A program made the translations under genes and the position numbers. Under the pieces are notes generated by a model. That model did no database searches. It saw only the letters and a program-made list of their open reading frames with translations, and was not told where the DNA came from. From contig NZ_BBLV01000002.1 of assembly GCF_000971115.1 (NCBI RefSeq), positions 186,001 through 250,000 on the forward strand: a stretch of DNA of 64,000 nt. Direction: 5' to 3'. The DNA comes from Demequina gelatinilytica (GTDB taxonomy: Bacteria; Actinomycetota; Actinomycetes; Actinomycetales; Demequinaceae). Positions 1-8,099 of the stretch are shown here, in pieces (the first letter of the stretch is position 1; the number at the start of each line of letters is the position of its first letter).

Positions 1-1204
1 CAACTCCTTCACCCAGCAGCGCGTCAAGACGTACGCGGACCTGGTCACCACCTCCGCGGTGCTCCAGCCGACCATCGACGCGCTCGAGCTGCCCATGTCG
101 GTGAGCGAGCTGCGCGGCAGCCTCTCCGCCTCGACGCCGCTCAACACCACCGTGATCGACGTGACCGTCACCAACGCGGACCCCGTGTTCGCCGCGGTGC
201 TCGCGGGCGCGACCTCCGAGCAGCTCATCGAGACCGTCGAGGAGATCGAGACCACCGACCCGCTCGAGGGCTCCCCCGTGCGCCTGTCCGTGGTGCAGGA
301 GCCCGAGGTCCCCACGGTCCCCACCTCCCCCAACAGCAAGCTCAACGCCGCGCTGGGCCTCATGCTGGGCCTCGCGCTCGGCGTGGGCTACGCGCTGCTG
401 CGCTCCGCCCTCGACACCAAGATCCGGGGCGAGCGCGACATCGAGCGCATCACCGACGCCCCCGTGCTGGGCGGCATCGTCTTCGACCCCAAGGCCAAGC
501 AGCGCCCGCTGATCGTCCACCAGGACGCCACGAGCCCGCGCGCCGAGTCCTTCCGCACGCTGCGCACCAACCTCCAGTTCCTGGACGCGGGTCGCACCGA
601 GCGGTCCTTCGTCATCACCTCCTCCATCCAGTCCGAGGGCAAGTCGACCACCGCGGCCAACCTGGCGATCACGCTGGCGGACGCCGGCGCGCGCGTGCTC
701 CTGGTCGGCGCGGACCTGCGCCGCCCCAAGGCGGGCAAGTACCTGGGCATCGAGAGCGCCGTGGGCCTCACCGACGTGCTGATCGGCCGCGTGGACCTCG
801 AGACCGCCGTGCAGCGCTGGGGTCGCTCCGAGCTGTTCGTGCTGCCCGCGGGCGCCATCCCGCCCAACCCGTCGGAGCTCCTGGGCAGCTCGCTCATGGA
901 GTCGCTCATCGCGCGCCTCGACAGCGAGTTCGACATCGTGCTCTACGACGCTCCCCCGCTGCTGCCCGTCACCGACGCCGCGGTCCTCGCGCGCCTGGTG
1001 GGCGGCACGGTGCTGATCGTCGCTGCGGGCCGCGCGCACGGCCCGCAGGTCGAGAGCGCCATCCAGGCCCTCGAGACCGTCGGCGCCCCGCTCTCCGGCG
1101 TGGTCCTCACCATGCTGCCCTCGAAGGGCCCTGACGCGTACGGCTACGGCCGCTACGGCTACAGCTACCAGTACAGCGAGGACGGCGCGAAGGCGAAGGC
1201 GTGA
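1..1204 (+). CDS. Polysaccharide tyrosine autokinase (Wzz-BY-kinase), 5' partial
   Basis: The frame is open from base 2, so the start codon and first membrane segment lie outside the window. What is visible is the end of a Wzz-type chain-length domain (proline-rich PTVPTSPNSK followed by a membrane segment near bases 340-410) and then a cytoplasmic BY-kinase ATPase. The kinase part shows Walker A SIQSEGKSTT, Walker A' VLLVGADLRRP, Walker B IVLYDAPPLLPV and a C-terminal tyrosine cluster YGYGRYGYSYQY, the usual autophosphorylation tail. In this family the phosphorylation cycle controls EPS chain length and export, and a low-molecular-weight phosphatase reverses it; two such phosphatases lie nearby (3904, 14962). 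One oddity is that the first Asp of the Walker A' motif (normally DADLRRP) is Gly. The second kinase in the window, at 15536, keeps the Asp. Confidence 0.9.
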   Translation, partial: NSFTQQRVKTYADLVTTSAVLQPTIDALELPMSVSELRGSLSASTPLNTTVIDVTVTNADPVFAAVLAGATSEQLIETVEEIETTDPLEGSPVRLSVVQEPEVPTVPTSPNSKLNAALGLMLGLALGVGYALLRSALDTKIRGERDIERITDAPVLGGIVFDPKAKQRPLIVHQDATSPRAESFRTLRTNLQFLDAGRTERSFVITSSIQSEGKSTTAANLAITLADAGARVLLVGADLRRPKAGKYLGIESAVGLTDVLIGRVDLETAVQRWGRSELFVLPAGAIPPNPSELLGSSLMESLIARLDSEFDIVLYDAPPLLPVTDAAVLARLVGGTVLIVAAGRAHGPQVESAIQALETVGAPLSGVVLTMLPSKGPDAYGYGRYGYSYQYSEDGAKAKA

Positions 1205-1221
1205 CGCCACGCCGCCCCGAC

Positions 1222-1253
1222 CGGGCCTCGCACCCTCCCGGGTGCGGGGCCCG
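1222..1253 (+). terminator. Terminator-like hairpin after the BY-kinase gene
   Basis: A 14-bp stem (left arm 1222-1235, right arm 1240-1253) with one G.U pair and a 4-base loop starts 18 bases after the stop codon. No T-tract follows, which is common in high-GC actinobacteria. It is the first of three tandem hairpins between two convergent genes. Confidence 0.7.
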
Positions 1254-1264
1254 CGGCGTCTCCG

Positions 1265-1288
1265 GCGCATCGTGACCGGACGATGCGC
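1265..1288. terminator. Hairpin built from the GCATCGT/ACGATGC motif
   Basis: Perfect 9-bp arms GCGCATCGT (1265-1273) and ACGATGCGC (1280-1288) enclose the loop GACCGG. The arms carry the heptamer core that recurs across the window. It lies between the two stronger terminator hairpins of this convergent junction. Confidence 0.5.
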
Positions 1289-1302
1289 TGCCCGGGAACG
1301 CA

Positions 1303-1332
1303 GAACGCCCCCGCCATCCGGCGGGGGCGTTC
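1303..1332 (-). terminator. Strong hairpin terminator for the surface-protein gene
   Basis: A perfect 13-bp stem (1303-1315 and 1320-1332) with a 4-base loop ATCC lies 16 bases beyond the stop of the minus-strand gene that ends at 1349. It can act in both directions. Confidence 0.75.
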
Positions 1333-1348
1333 CTGTGAAGCGGAAGTC

Positions 1349-1912
1349 CTAGACGTTGGTACGGCGACGGGCCGCGAACGCGACCGCGCCGGCACCCACG
1401 ACCAGCAGCGCGCCCGCGCCGATGACCAGGCCGGCGTTGTCGAAGCCGGTGCTCGACAGCTCATCGTCGCTGCCCGAGGCCGAGCTGTCCGAGCCGGTGC
1501 CCGAGTCGGTGCCCGAACCGGAGCCCGCGCCCTCGGTGTCGTCCGCCGCGACCACGGTGATGGTCGCGGTATCCACCGGCTCGCCGTCGACGATCGCGAT
1601 GACACCGATGGTGCCGGCGGCGTCGGGGGCGTCGAAGGTCAGCACCGAGGTGCCGCCCACGATGTCCTGGGCGGCCGTCGACACGGTGCCGGCGACGCTG
1701 ACCAGGGTGACGTCGTCACCGCTCGTGGTGACCTGCCACACGACGGACACGCCGTCGCTGGTGAGCGTGCAGGTCGCCTGCGCGCCGGCCTCGACGGTGA
1801 GCGGGTTGCACTCCATGGAGCTGACGGTGCCGTAGTCCTCGGCAGAGGCGGCGGTCGGAGCGAGCGCGAGCGCCGTGCCGGCGGCAAGCGTCGCGAAGGT
1901 ACGGATCTTCAT
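1349..1912 (-). CDS. Small secreted surface protein with LSSTG sorting signal
   Basis: This 187-residue protein has a Sec signal peptide (MKIRTFATLAAGTALALAPTA, cleavage likely after ASA near residue 24). A short beta-rich domain with two cysteines follows (MECNPL, ATCTLTS), then a Gly/Ser/Asp spacer of about 35 residues. It ends in a cell-wall sorting signal: LSSTG, a hydrophobic segment and the basic tail AARRRTNV. LSxTG is a variant of LPxTG and resembles actinobacterial class E sortase substrates; no sortase gene is in the window. The start is supported by GGGAGGG seven bases upstream of ATG. The gene lies at the left edge of the EPS locus. A protein of the same design lies at the right edge (28260-28907), which suggests a cell-surface role linked to the polysaccharide. 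The function of the folded part is unknown. Confidence 0.8.
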   Translation of the reverse strand: MKIRTFATLAAGTALALAPTAASAEDYGTVSSMECNPLTVEAGAQATCTLTSDGVSVVWQVTTSGDDVTLVSVAGTVSTAAQDIVGGTSVLTFDAPDAAGTIGVIAIVDGEPVDTATITVVAADDTEGAGSGSGTDSGTGSDSSASGSDDELSSTGFDNAGLVIGAGALLVVGAGAVAFAARRRTNV

Positions 1913-1971
1913 GGCAGTGCCCTCCCAGTGTTGGCGCCCTCAGCGGCAGCCACAGTTGCGTCTCCGCAAGA

Positions 1972-3735
1972 TTAACAGCCTTCTACCAGGTATTCGACAC
2001 CCGATTCGTTAACTTTAGATTGCCCGCCCGGCGTGGTCAGGAGCTCGTTCGGGGCGGTTTGCGAGGTCTGCGGCGTCACTTCGTATGAGAGTGTCAGGGT
2101 TTGTCCGGGGGTCAGCTCGACCCACTTCTCGATGACGCTTCTGCCGTCGTGGAGCTCGGGCGCAGCGCCCGTCTCCTCGCCGTCCTCGGTGAGGCGGGTG
2201 ACCACGGTGCCCACCGCGGGGTACACCAGCACGTTGCCCGCGAACACGCCTGGCTCGACCGCGGTGCCCGGGCCGCTGACGTACCAGGGCAACGCGTCGA
2301 CGTCGCCGTCGAACGTGTGGGTGAGGGTCACGTCGATGGTCTGCGACACCAGGCGCCCGTCCGTGCAGACGTGGTTGGTCACCCGGGTGTCCATCGCGAC
2401 GTAGTACCCGATCTTCGCCATCGAGCCGTCGTTGAAGAAGACGCCCACCGCATCGTCCTTCTCCAGGAAGGCGCCCGCGATGGTGGTGGGCGCAAGCAGG
2501 GCCTGCTCGCCGTCATGCGCGGACCACACCAGGAAGCGACGCGCCTCGATGGCCCGCTCCACCCCGTCGACGGCGGCGCCGTCCCCGGAGACGATGCTCC
2601 CGAAGAGCTCCGCGCTCGCGCGGGCGAAGAACGCGTCCTGATCCTTGGGGTCCGGGTACTCGAGGTAGGACTCCTTGAGCATCACCTGGGCGAGGTTGCT
2701 GCCGGTGATCGCGAACGGGCCCAGCTCCACCGGAGCCGCGCCTTCGAGCATCCAGCCGAGCGCCACGGGGTCCACGGAGATGACGCCGTCGATCTGGCCC
2801 TCATGCTTGTTGGCCCACATCCGCGTGAGCATCTCCGCCGAGCGCGGGAACTCGGGCGTGAAGTTGACGTCCTGCGCGAACTTCTCCATCCGGGTGGTGA
2901 AGATGCGCTCCTCATCCTCGGTGAGGCCGCCGACGCCGTCGCGGTCGGATGCCTCGCCGGCCGACGAGTACGCCCCCATCGTCATGCGCCCGTCCTGGAC
3001 CGTGAGCTCGATGATCGCGCCCGCGATGCCGCCCGTCGTGCGCGGCTCCGCGTTGTTCTGGACCATCACCAGGTAGTGGCGCTCGCCCTCCGCGCCCAGC
3101 ATGCCCGGGAGCACCTCCGCGGCCACGTGCCCGGCATCCACCAGCGATGCGACGGAGTCGAGCTGCTCGCGCAGCTCGACGAAGGGCTCCGCGATCTCGT
3201 GGCGCGTCTCGGACAGGTCGACGGCCGCGAGCACCTCGCCCTGCTCGTCCAGGGTGGCGGCGGCCTGCGCGAGCGCCTCGCGATAGGGCTCGAGCACATA
3301 CGGGTCGATGCGGCCGTCCTCGAAGCCGGGCACCTCGAGCGCGTCGAGGCTGCCCATGCTCGCCAACGGCTGGAGCGCGCCGGTCGCCATGGCATCGACG
3401 GCCCGGCCCGCCTCGATGAGGGGCGTCGCCTGATCCTGGACCCACGGCAGGTGCGCCGCGAGCCACCAGTGGGGGCCGTCCGTGGCGCCCGCGAAGTCGC
3501 CCGCGGCGTCCTCGAGCGTGGCGACCGCCGTCTCGAGCGCATCGGCATCCCTGGAGGTGAGCGCGGCCTTGGCGTCCTCGGCGCTGGTGGTGAGCGCCTC
3601 CTTGGAGTCGAGGAGCCGCCACGCGTCCCACGCGAAGGCCGCGCCCGTCACCAGCACCAGCACGGCGACCGACGCCACCACCCACGGCCAGACGCGGGCA
3701 CGGCGTGCAGGGATGGCGTGACGTCGCCTCGACAT
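1972..3735 (-). CDS. DUF4012 membrane-anchored protein, copy 1
   Basis: This 587-residue protein has a short basic N-terminus, one membrane segment (about residues 15-37, WPWVVASVAVLVLVTGAAF) and a large extracytoplasmic DUF4012 region. Characteristic stretches are YLVMVQNNAEPRTTGG, FTPEFPRSAEM and DPVALGWMLEG. ATG at 3735 is preceded by GAGGAG about 12 bases upstream; longer in-frame starts lack hydrophobic or conserved sequence. It has only two cysteines: one in HVCTDGR and the last residue of the protein (EGC). It is divergent from the tyrosine phosphatase gene at 3904, 168 bp apart, the same arrangement as copy 2 at 13089. The family occurs in actinobacterial polysaccharide loci, but its biochemical role is not established. 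A -10-like TAGCCT sits near 3790 on the minus strand. Confidence 0.82.
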   Translation of the reverse strand: MSRRRHAIPARRARVWPWVVASVAVLVLVTGAAFAWDAWRLLDSKEALTTSAEDAKAALTSRDADALETAVATLEDAAGDFAGATDGPHWWLAAHLPWVQDQATPLIEAGRAVDAMATGALQPLASMGSLDALEVPGFEDGRIDPYVLEPYREALAQAAATLDEQGEVLAAVDLSETRHEIAEPFVELREQLDSVASLVDAGHVAAEVLPGMLGAEGERHYLVMVQNNAEPRTTGGIAGAIIELTVQDGRMTMGAYSSAGEASDRDGVGGLTEDEERIFTTRMEKFAQDVNFTPEFPRSAEMLTRMWANKHEGQIDGVISVDPVALGWMLEGAAPVELGPFAITGSNLAQVMLKESYLEYPDPKDQDAFFARASAELFGSIVSGDGAAVDGVERAIEARRFLVWSAHDGEQALLAPTTIAGAFLEKDDAVGVFFNDGSMAKIGYYVAMDTRVTNHVCTDGRLVSQTIDVTLTHTFDGDVDALPWYVSGPGTAVEPGVFAGNVLVYPAVGTVVTRLTEDGEETGAAPELHDGRSVIEKWVELTPGQTLTLSYEVTPQTSQTAPNELLTTPGGQSKVNESGVEYLVEGC

Positions 3736-3903
3736 GATGCGGGGGAGCTCCTCAGCTGATCGCTTCGCCCGGGCGGGCTCCCGACAGGCTAGCCGGTGAG
3801 CACCGCCGACCCTTTCCCCCACGCGTCCCACCTGGCAGGATTGCAGGCACCAGCAACGTAGCGGCGACAGCTCCGCGCCGGAGCGTCCGCTCCGGAGGTC
3901 CGC

Positions 3904-4485
3904 ATGGCGACAGTGCTCATGGTGTGCAGCGGGAACCAGTGCCGCTCGCCTGCCGCCGCGCTGCTCCTGGAGCGCCTGCTCGGTCCGTCCGTCGAGGTGA
4001 CGTCGGCCGGGATCTCGGCGCGCGAGGGGTCCTCCATCCCCCGGCCGATGCGCCGCGTGCTGCGCGAGGACGGCCTGGACGGGCGCGCGCATCGTGCCCG
4101 ACGCCTCACCAGGGAGGTGGCCGAGCAGGCGGACCTCATCATCCCGATGGCTCGCGCGCACGGCCACTACATCGCGCTCCTGTCCCCCACCGCGGGCGCG
4201 CGGACCGTCCCGCTCGGGCAGCTCGCCGCGATCGCCCGGCAGGCACCCCCGCCCGCGGGCGCATCCGTGGAGGAGCGCATCGCGGAGGTGGTCGACGTCG
4301 CCGCGCGGGGATCGCGCGCATCGTCCGCCTCGGCCGCGCTCGACGTCCCCGACACCTTCGGCGGGAGCGTCTCGCAGTACCGCGAGACCTACTCGCTCAT
4401 CCGCGGCATGGTCGCCGCCGTCGCGGGGTGGCTCGCGCCGGCACCGCCGCGTTCTCCCCAGGCGACGATTTCCGATTCGCACTGA
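3904..4485 (+). CDS. Low-molecular-weight protein tyrosine phosphatase, copy 1
   Basis: This 193-residue cytoplasmic phosphatase belongs to the Wzb/Etp/PtpA group. The P-loop CSGNQCRS (Cys8 to Arg14) gives the C-x5-R-S catalytic signature next to the N-terminus. VPDTFGG near the C-terminus carries the general-acid Asp, in the place of the usual DP motif. The family dephosphorylates the tyrosine tail of BY-kinases, so the likely partner is the kinase that ends at 1204 or the one at 15536. GGAGG precedes ATG by six bases. The gene is divergent from a DUF4012 gene, a pairing seen twice here. At 193 residues it is longer than the usual 145-165, because of an insertion rich in Ala/Ser (AARGSRASSASAAL) before the acid loop. 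Confidence 0.9.
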   Translation: MATVLMVCSGNQCRSPAAALLLERLLGPSVEVTSAGISAREGSSIPRPMRRVLREDGLDGRAHRARRLTREVAEQADLIIPMARAHGHYIALLSPTAGARTVPLGQLAAIARQAPPPAGASVEERIAEVVDVAARGSRASSASAALDVPDTFGGSVSQYRETYSLIRGMVAAVAGWLAPAPPRSPQATISDSH

Positions 4486-4514
4486 TTGTCAGAGGTGGAT
4501 GATGGACTGTCCTC

Positions 4515-5819
4515 ATGCAGACCTTGGGGTTCTCGATGGCCGATGTGGAGGCCGCGACGCGGGCGCTGGCCGCGTTCGCGGACCGGGACCTTCGCACGCT
4601 TGAGCCCCGCGAGAAGCTCGCGGCGCAGCGGGCCGCGGCGGCCCTCGCGCGCGTCGCCCAGGTGCCGCTCGCGGCGATCTCCGCCGCCGTCGCGGCGGAG
4701 CCTCGGACCGTCGCGCGCGGCGAGGGCCACCAGTCGCCCACCCACCTCACCGCCGCCACGGCAGGCGGAGGGCTCGGGCAGGCGCGGGACACCATCGAGG
4801 CCGGCGAGCTCCTGGCACCGCCGGACGATGCCCCTGCTCCCTTCCCGCTCGTGGCGGGCGCCTTCGCGGCCGGGCGCCTCTCCCCCGAGCAGGCCGCCCT
4901 GGTCCGGCGCACGCTGGAGAGGCTCGAGGAGCGCGGACCGGAGCTCGAGGCTCGGTTGCTGGAGAAGGCGGAGTCCCTTCCGCTGTGGGACCTGCGCCGG
5001 GCCTGCCGTGAGCTGCTGACGCGGCACTCGCCGTCGGATGCCCTGGCGCGCGAGAGGTGGCAGCGCGAGGAGCGCTCCGTCCGGATCATCGATGAGGCCG
5101 ACGGCACGGTGGTGATCACCGCGCGCCTCGATCCCGCATCAGCCGCGCCCGTGCGCGCGTGGCTCGAGGCGCAGGTGACAGATGAGTACCGCCGACGCCG
5201 GAGCCAGGACCCCGCCATGGTCGACCGACGCCCGCGCTGGCAGATCATGGCGGACGCGTTCTCCATGCTCTTCTCGCACGGCCTCGACTGCGACCGCCCC
5301 ACGTCGGGGGTGAAGACCACGGTGGTGGTGCGGCTCCCGATCGAGGCGCTTCGCGAGGAGCTGGGGTCGCGGGCCAGCCTCGCGCTCGGCGACTGCGACC
5401 AGGCGATCAGCTCGCTGACGGCAGGGACGCTGCGAAGGATGGCCGTCGACGCGGAGATCCTTCCGGCGGTGCTCGGCGGGGCATCCGAGGTGCTCGACCT
5501 CGGTCGCCAGGTGCGGCTCTTCACGCGCCGGCAGCGCCTCGCCATCATCGAACGCGACGGAGGCTGCGCGTTCTGTCATGCGCCGCCCGCGTGGGTCTCG
5601 GTGCATCACATCAAGTGGTGGCACCGCGACGGAGGGCGCACCGACCTGGCGGACGCGGTCGCACTATGCACGTCCTGTCACCATCGCATCCACGACGACG
5701 GCTGGGAGGTGTGCGTCCGCGCGGGGACGGTGTGGTTCACGCCACCCGGAAGCGTGGACCCGGCCCGCACCCCGCGCTTGGGCGGGCGGCGGGCGCTCGA
5801 GGTGTGGGAGGCCGCATGA
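4515..5819 (+). CDS. DUF222 / HNH endonuclease domain protein (13E12 type)
   Basis: This 434-residue protein has an N-terminal helical DUF222 region (about 1-300) and a C-terminal HNH nuclease domain. The zinc-ribbon pairs CAFC and CTSC flank the catalytic HHIKWW, and the motif ends with HHRIHDDGWEV. Such proteins are abundant and multi-copy in actinobacteria (the mycobacterial 13E12 repeat family). Their biological role is uncertain, and they behave like dispersed selfish or repeat genes. No ribosome-binding site lies close to ATG 4515 (AGAGGTGG is about 20 bases upstream), so the start is approximate. It interrupts an otherwise EPS-dedicated region between the phosphatase and gmd. No direct or inverted repeats bounding the gene are visible. 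Confidence 0.85.
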   Translation: MQTLGFSMADVEAATRALAAFADRDLRTLEPREKLAAQRAAAALARVAQVPLAAISAAVAAEPRTVARGEGHQSPTHLTAATAGGGLGQARDTIEAGELLAPPDDAPAPFPLVAGAFAAGRLSPEQAALVRRTLERLEERGPELEARLLEKAESLPLWDLRRACRELLTRHSPSDALARERWQREERSVRIIDEADGTVVITARLDPASAAPVRAWLEAQVTDEYRRRRSQDPAMVDRRPRWQIMADAFSMLFSHGLDCDRPTSGVKTTVVVRLPIEALREELGSRASLALGDCDQAISSLTAGTLRRMAVDAEILPAVLGGASEVLDLGRQVRLFTRRQRLAIIERDGGCAFCHAPPAWVSVHHIKWWHRDGGRTDLADAVALCTSCHHRIHDDGWEVCVRAGTVWFTPPGSVDPARTPRLGGRRALEVWEAA

Positions 5820-6023
5820 GCGCGGCCCGGATCACCAAGTTTTCTGGCACCGGTATGCGGCAGAACCGCCACGTCCGTCCCGAATTGCCCCTCCCTGAGA
5901 GCGAGGCTCCTGGACTACTCTGCCCGTACCGGGATCAGTGCGAGGGAGCGCCCGGGCACCGCTCGGATCTGCCTGCCCGGTCATGACTTGACTGACGGAA
6001 TCTGCAACAAGGGGGACAGATCA

Positions 6024-7055
6024 ATGGGCAAGGTTGCATTCATCACAGGCATCACGGGCCAGGACGGCTCGTACCTGGCGGAGCTGCTGCTCTCCAAGGG
6101 CTACGAGGTCCACGGCCTGATCCGCCGCGCGTCGACCTTCAACACGCAGCGCATCGACCACCTCTACGTGGACCCGCACAACCCCGAGGCGAAGCTGTTC
6201 CTCCACTACGGCGACCTGTCCGACGGCGCGCGCCTCACCACGCTGCTCGCGCAGATCAAGCCGAACGAGGTCTACAACCTCGCCGCGCAGTCGCACGTGC
6301 GCGTGAGCTTCGACGAGCCCGAGCACACCGGCGACACCACCGGCGTCGGCTCGATGCGCATGCTCGAGGCGGTCCGCCTCGCAGGCATCGAGACCCGCTT
6401 CTACCAGGCCTCGTCCTCCGAGATGTTCGGTGCGACCCCGCCGCCGCAGAACGAGGAGACCCCGTTCTATCCGCGCAGCCCGTACGGCGCCGCGAAGGTC
6501 TACTCGTACTGGGTCACCAAGAACTACCGCGAGGCGTACGGCATGTTCGCCGTCAACGGCATCCTCTTCAACCACGAGTCCCCGCGCCGCGGCGAGACGT
6601 TCGTGACGCGCAAGATCACGCGCGCCGCCGCCCGCATCAAGGCCGGCCTGCAGGAGGACCTGTGGCTGGGCAACCTCGACTCCATCCGTGACTGGGGCTA
6701 CGCCGCCGAGTACGTCGAGGGCATGTGGCGCATGCTCCAGGCCGACGAGCCCGACGACTTCGTGCTCGCGACCGGCACCGGCATCACGGTCCGCGACTTC
6801 CTCGAGGAGTCGTTCACGCACGTGGGCCTCAACTGGGAGGACCACGTCAAGTTCGACCCCCGCTACCTGCGCCCCACCGAGGTCGACGCGCTCATCGGCG
6901 ACGCCTCGAAGGCGGAGGAGAAGCTGGGCTGGAAGGCGACCGTGGACGGCCGCGCGCTCGCCCGCCTCATGGTCGAGGCCGACGTCGAGGCGATCACGCA
7001 CGAGGGCTCGCCGTGGATCGACTCGGTGAAGCTCGGTTCCTGGGCGGCGGTGTGA
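6024..7055 (+). CDS. gmd: GDP-mannose 4,6-dehydratase
   Basis: This 343-residue extended SDR converts GDP-D-mannose to GDP-4-keto-6-deoxy-D-mannose. The NAD(P) fingerprint is TGITGQDG (residues 8-15). The catalytic set is SSSEMFG with the YGAAK Tyr-Lys pair; the usual Thr of the family is Ser here, a known variant. The downstream part carries the family pattern [22 protein letters not shown] 6024 is chosen because AAGGGGG lies 8-14 bases upstream; an in-frame start 12 codons earlier lacks such a site. It overlaps fcl by four bases, so the pair forms one operon that supplies GDP-L-fucose to the EPS pathway. The 204 bp before it show no clear promoter to me. Confidence 0.95.
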   Translation: MGKVAFITGITGQDGSYLAELLLSKGYEVHGLIRRASTFNTQRIDHLYVDPHNPEAKLFLHYGDLSDGARLTTLLAQIKPNEVYNLAAQSHVRVSFDEPEHTGDTTGVGSMRMLEAVRLAGIETRFYQASSSEMFGATPPPQNEETPFYPRSPYGAAKVYSYWVTKNYREAYGMFAVNGILFNHESPRRGETFVTRKITRAAARIKAGLQEDLWLGNLDSIRDWGYAAEYVEGMWRMLQADEPDDFVLATGTGITVRDFLEESFTHVGLNWEDHVKFDPRYLRPTEVDALIGDASKAEEKLGWKATVDGRALARLMVEADVEAITHEGSPWIDSVKLGSWAAV

Positions 7056-8041
7056 CGGTGCAGACCGCGTCGGACGGCGTCGAGTACACCCCGGCGCCGC
7101 TCGACCGCTCCGCGACCTTCTACGTCGCGGGGCACCGCGGCCTGGTGGGCTCGGCGATCGTCCGCCGCCTCGAGGCCGCCGGGTTCACCGACGTGGTGGG
7201 CCGCTCGTCTTCCGAGCTGGACCTCAAGGACCGCGAGGCGACCTTCGCGTTCTTCGCCGAGACCAAGCCCCGCTACGTGGTGCTCGCCGCCGCGAAGGTG
7301 GGCGGCATCATGGCGAACAGCACGTACCCGGTCGACTTCCTGAGCGACAACATCCGCATCCAGACCAACGTCATCGATGCGGCGCTCGCGCACGATGTGG
7401 ACCGCCTGCTGTTCCTCGGCTCGAGCTGCATCTACCCCAAGTTCGCGCCGCAGCCCATCCCCGAGGACAGCCTCCTCACGGGCCACCTCGAGCCCACCAA
7501 CGACGCGTACGCGATCGCGAAGATCGCCGGCATCCTGCACGTGCAGGCCGCACGCCGCCAGTACGGCAAGGCGTGGATCTCCGCGATGCCCACCAACCTG
7601 TACGGCCCGAACGACAACTTCTCGCCGCAGGGCTCGCACGTGCTCCCCGCGCTCATCCGCCGGTACGACGAGGCCGCCCGCGGCGGCGCATCGTCCGTGA
7701 CCAACTGGGGCACGGGCACGCCTCGCCGCGAGTTCCTCCACAGCGACGACATGGCCGACGCTTGCCTGCACCTGCTCGAGCACTACGACGGCCCGTCGCA
7801 GGTCAACGTGGGCACCGGCACGGACGTCACCATCCGCGAGATCGCGGAGACCATCGCGAAGGTGACGGGCTACGAGGGCGCGACCGAATGGGACACGTCC
7901 AAGCCCGACGGCACCCCGCAGAAGCTGCTCGACGTGAGCTACCTCGCGGACCTCGGCTGGACGTCCCAGATCCCCCTCGAGGAGGGCCTGCGCCGCACCT
8001 ACGAGTGGTACCTGGAGAACGCCGCCGCGCTTCGCGTCTGA
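7052..8041 (+). CDS. fcl: GDP-L-fucose synthase
   Basis: This 329-residue epimerase/reductase of the WcaG/Fcl family completes GDP-L-fucose synthesis from the Gmd product. It has the nucleotide-binding motif GHRGLVGSA, the catalytic Ser/Tyr/Lys in LGSSCIYP and YAIAKIAG, and the family stretch [12 protein letters not shown]. The GTG start at 7052 overlaps the gmd stop codon (GTGA), which implies translational coupling; a second GTG two codons later is possible. Length and motifs fit the family. The final sugar would be placed in the polymer by one of the glycosyltransferases at 9725-26633. An acetyl or pyruvyl decoration is suggested by the acyltransferases that follow. Confidence 0.94.
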   Translation: MTVQTASDGVEYTPAPLDRSATFYVAGHRGLVGSAIVRRLEAAGFTDVVGRSSSELDLKDREATFAFFAETKPRYVVLAAAKVGGIMANSTYPVDFLSDNIRIQTNVIDAALAHDVDRLLFLGSSCIYPKFAPQPIPEDSLLTGHLEPTNDAYAIAKIAGILHVQAARRQYGKAWISAMPTNLYGPNDNFSPQGSHVLPALIRRYDEAARGGASSVTNWGTGTPRREFLHSDDMADACLHLLEHYDGPSQVNVGTGTDVTIREIAETIAKVTGYEGATEWDTSKPDGTPQKLLDVSYLADLGWTSQIPLEEGLRRTYEWYLENAAALRV

Positions 8042-8052
8042 GCGGTGCCTCG

Positions 8053-8092
8053 CGCGCATCGTCCGGCAGGGATCCCCGCCGGACGATGCGCG
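8053..8092. terminator. Bidirectional terminator made of the GCATCGTCC palindrome
   Basis: A perfect 15-bp stem (CGCGCATCGTCCGGC at 8053-8067 and its complement at 8078-8092) encloses a 10-base loop. It lies exactly between the convergent genes ending at 8041 and 8100. Both arms contain the recurrent octamer GCATCGTC/GACGATGC. Confidence 0.8.
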
Positions 8093-8099
8093 GCGCACG

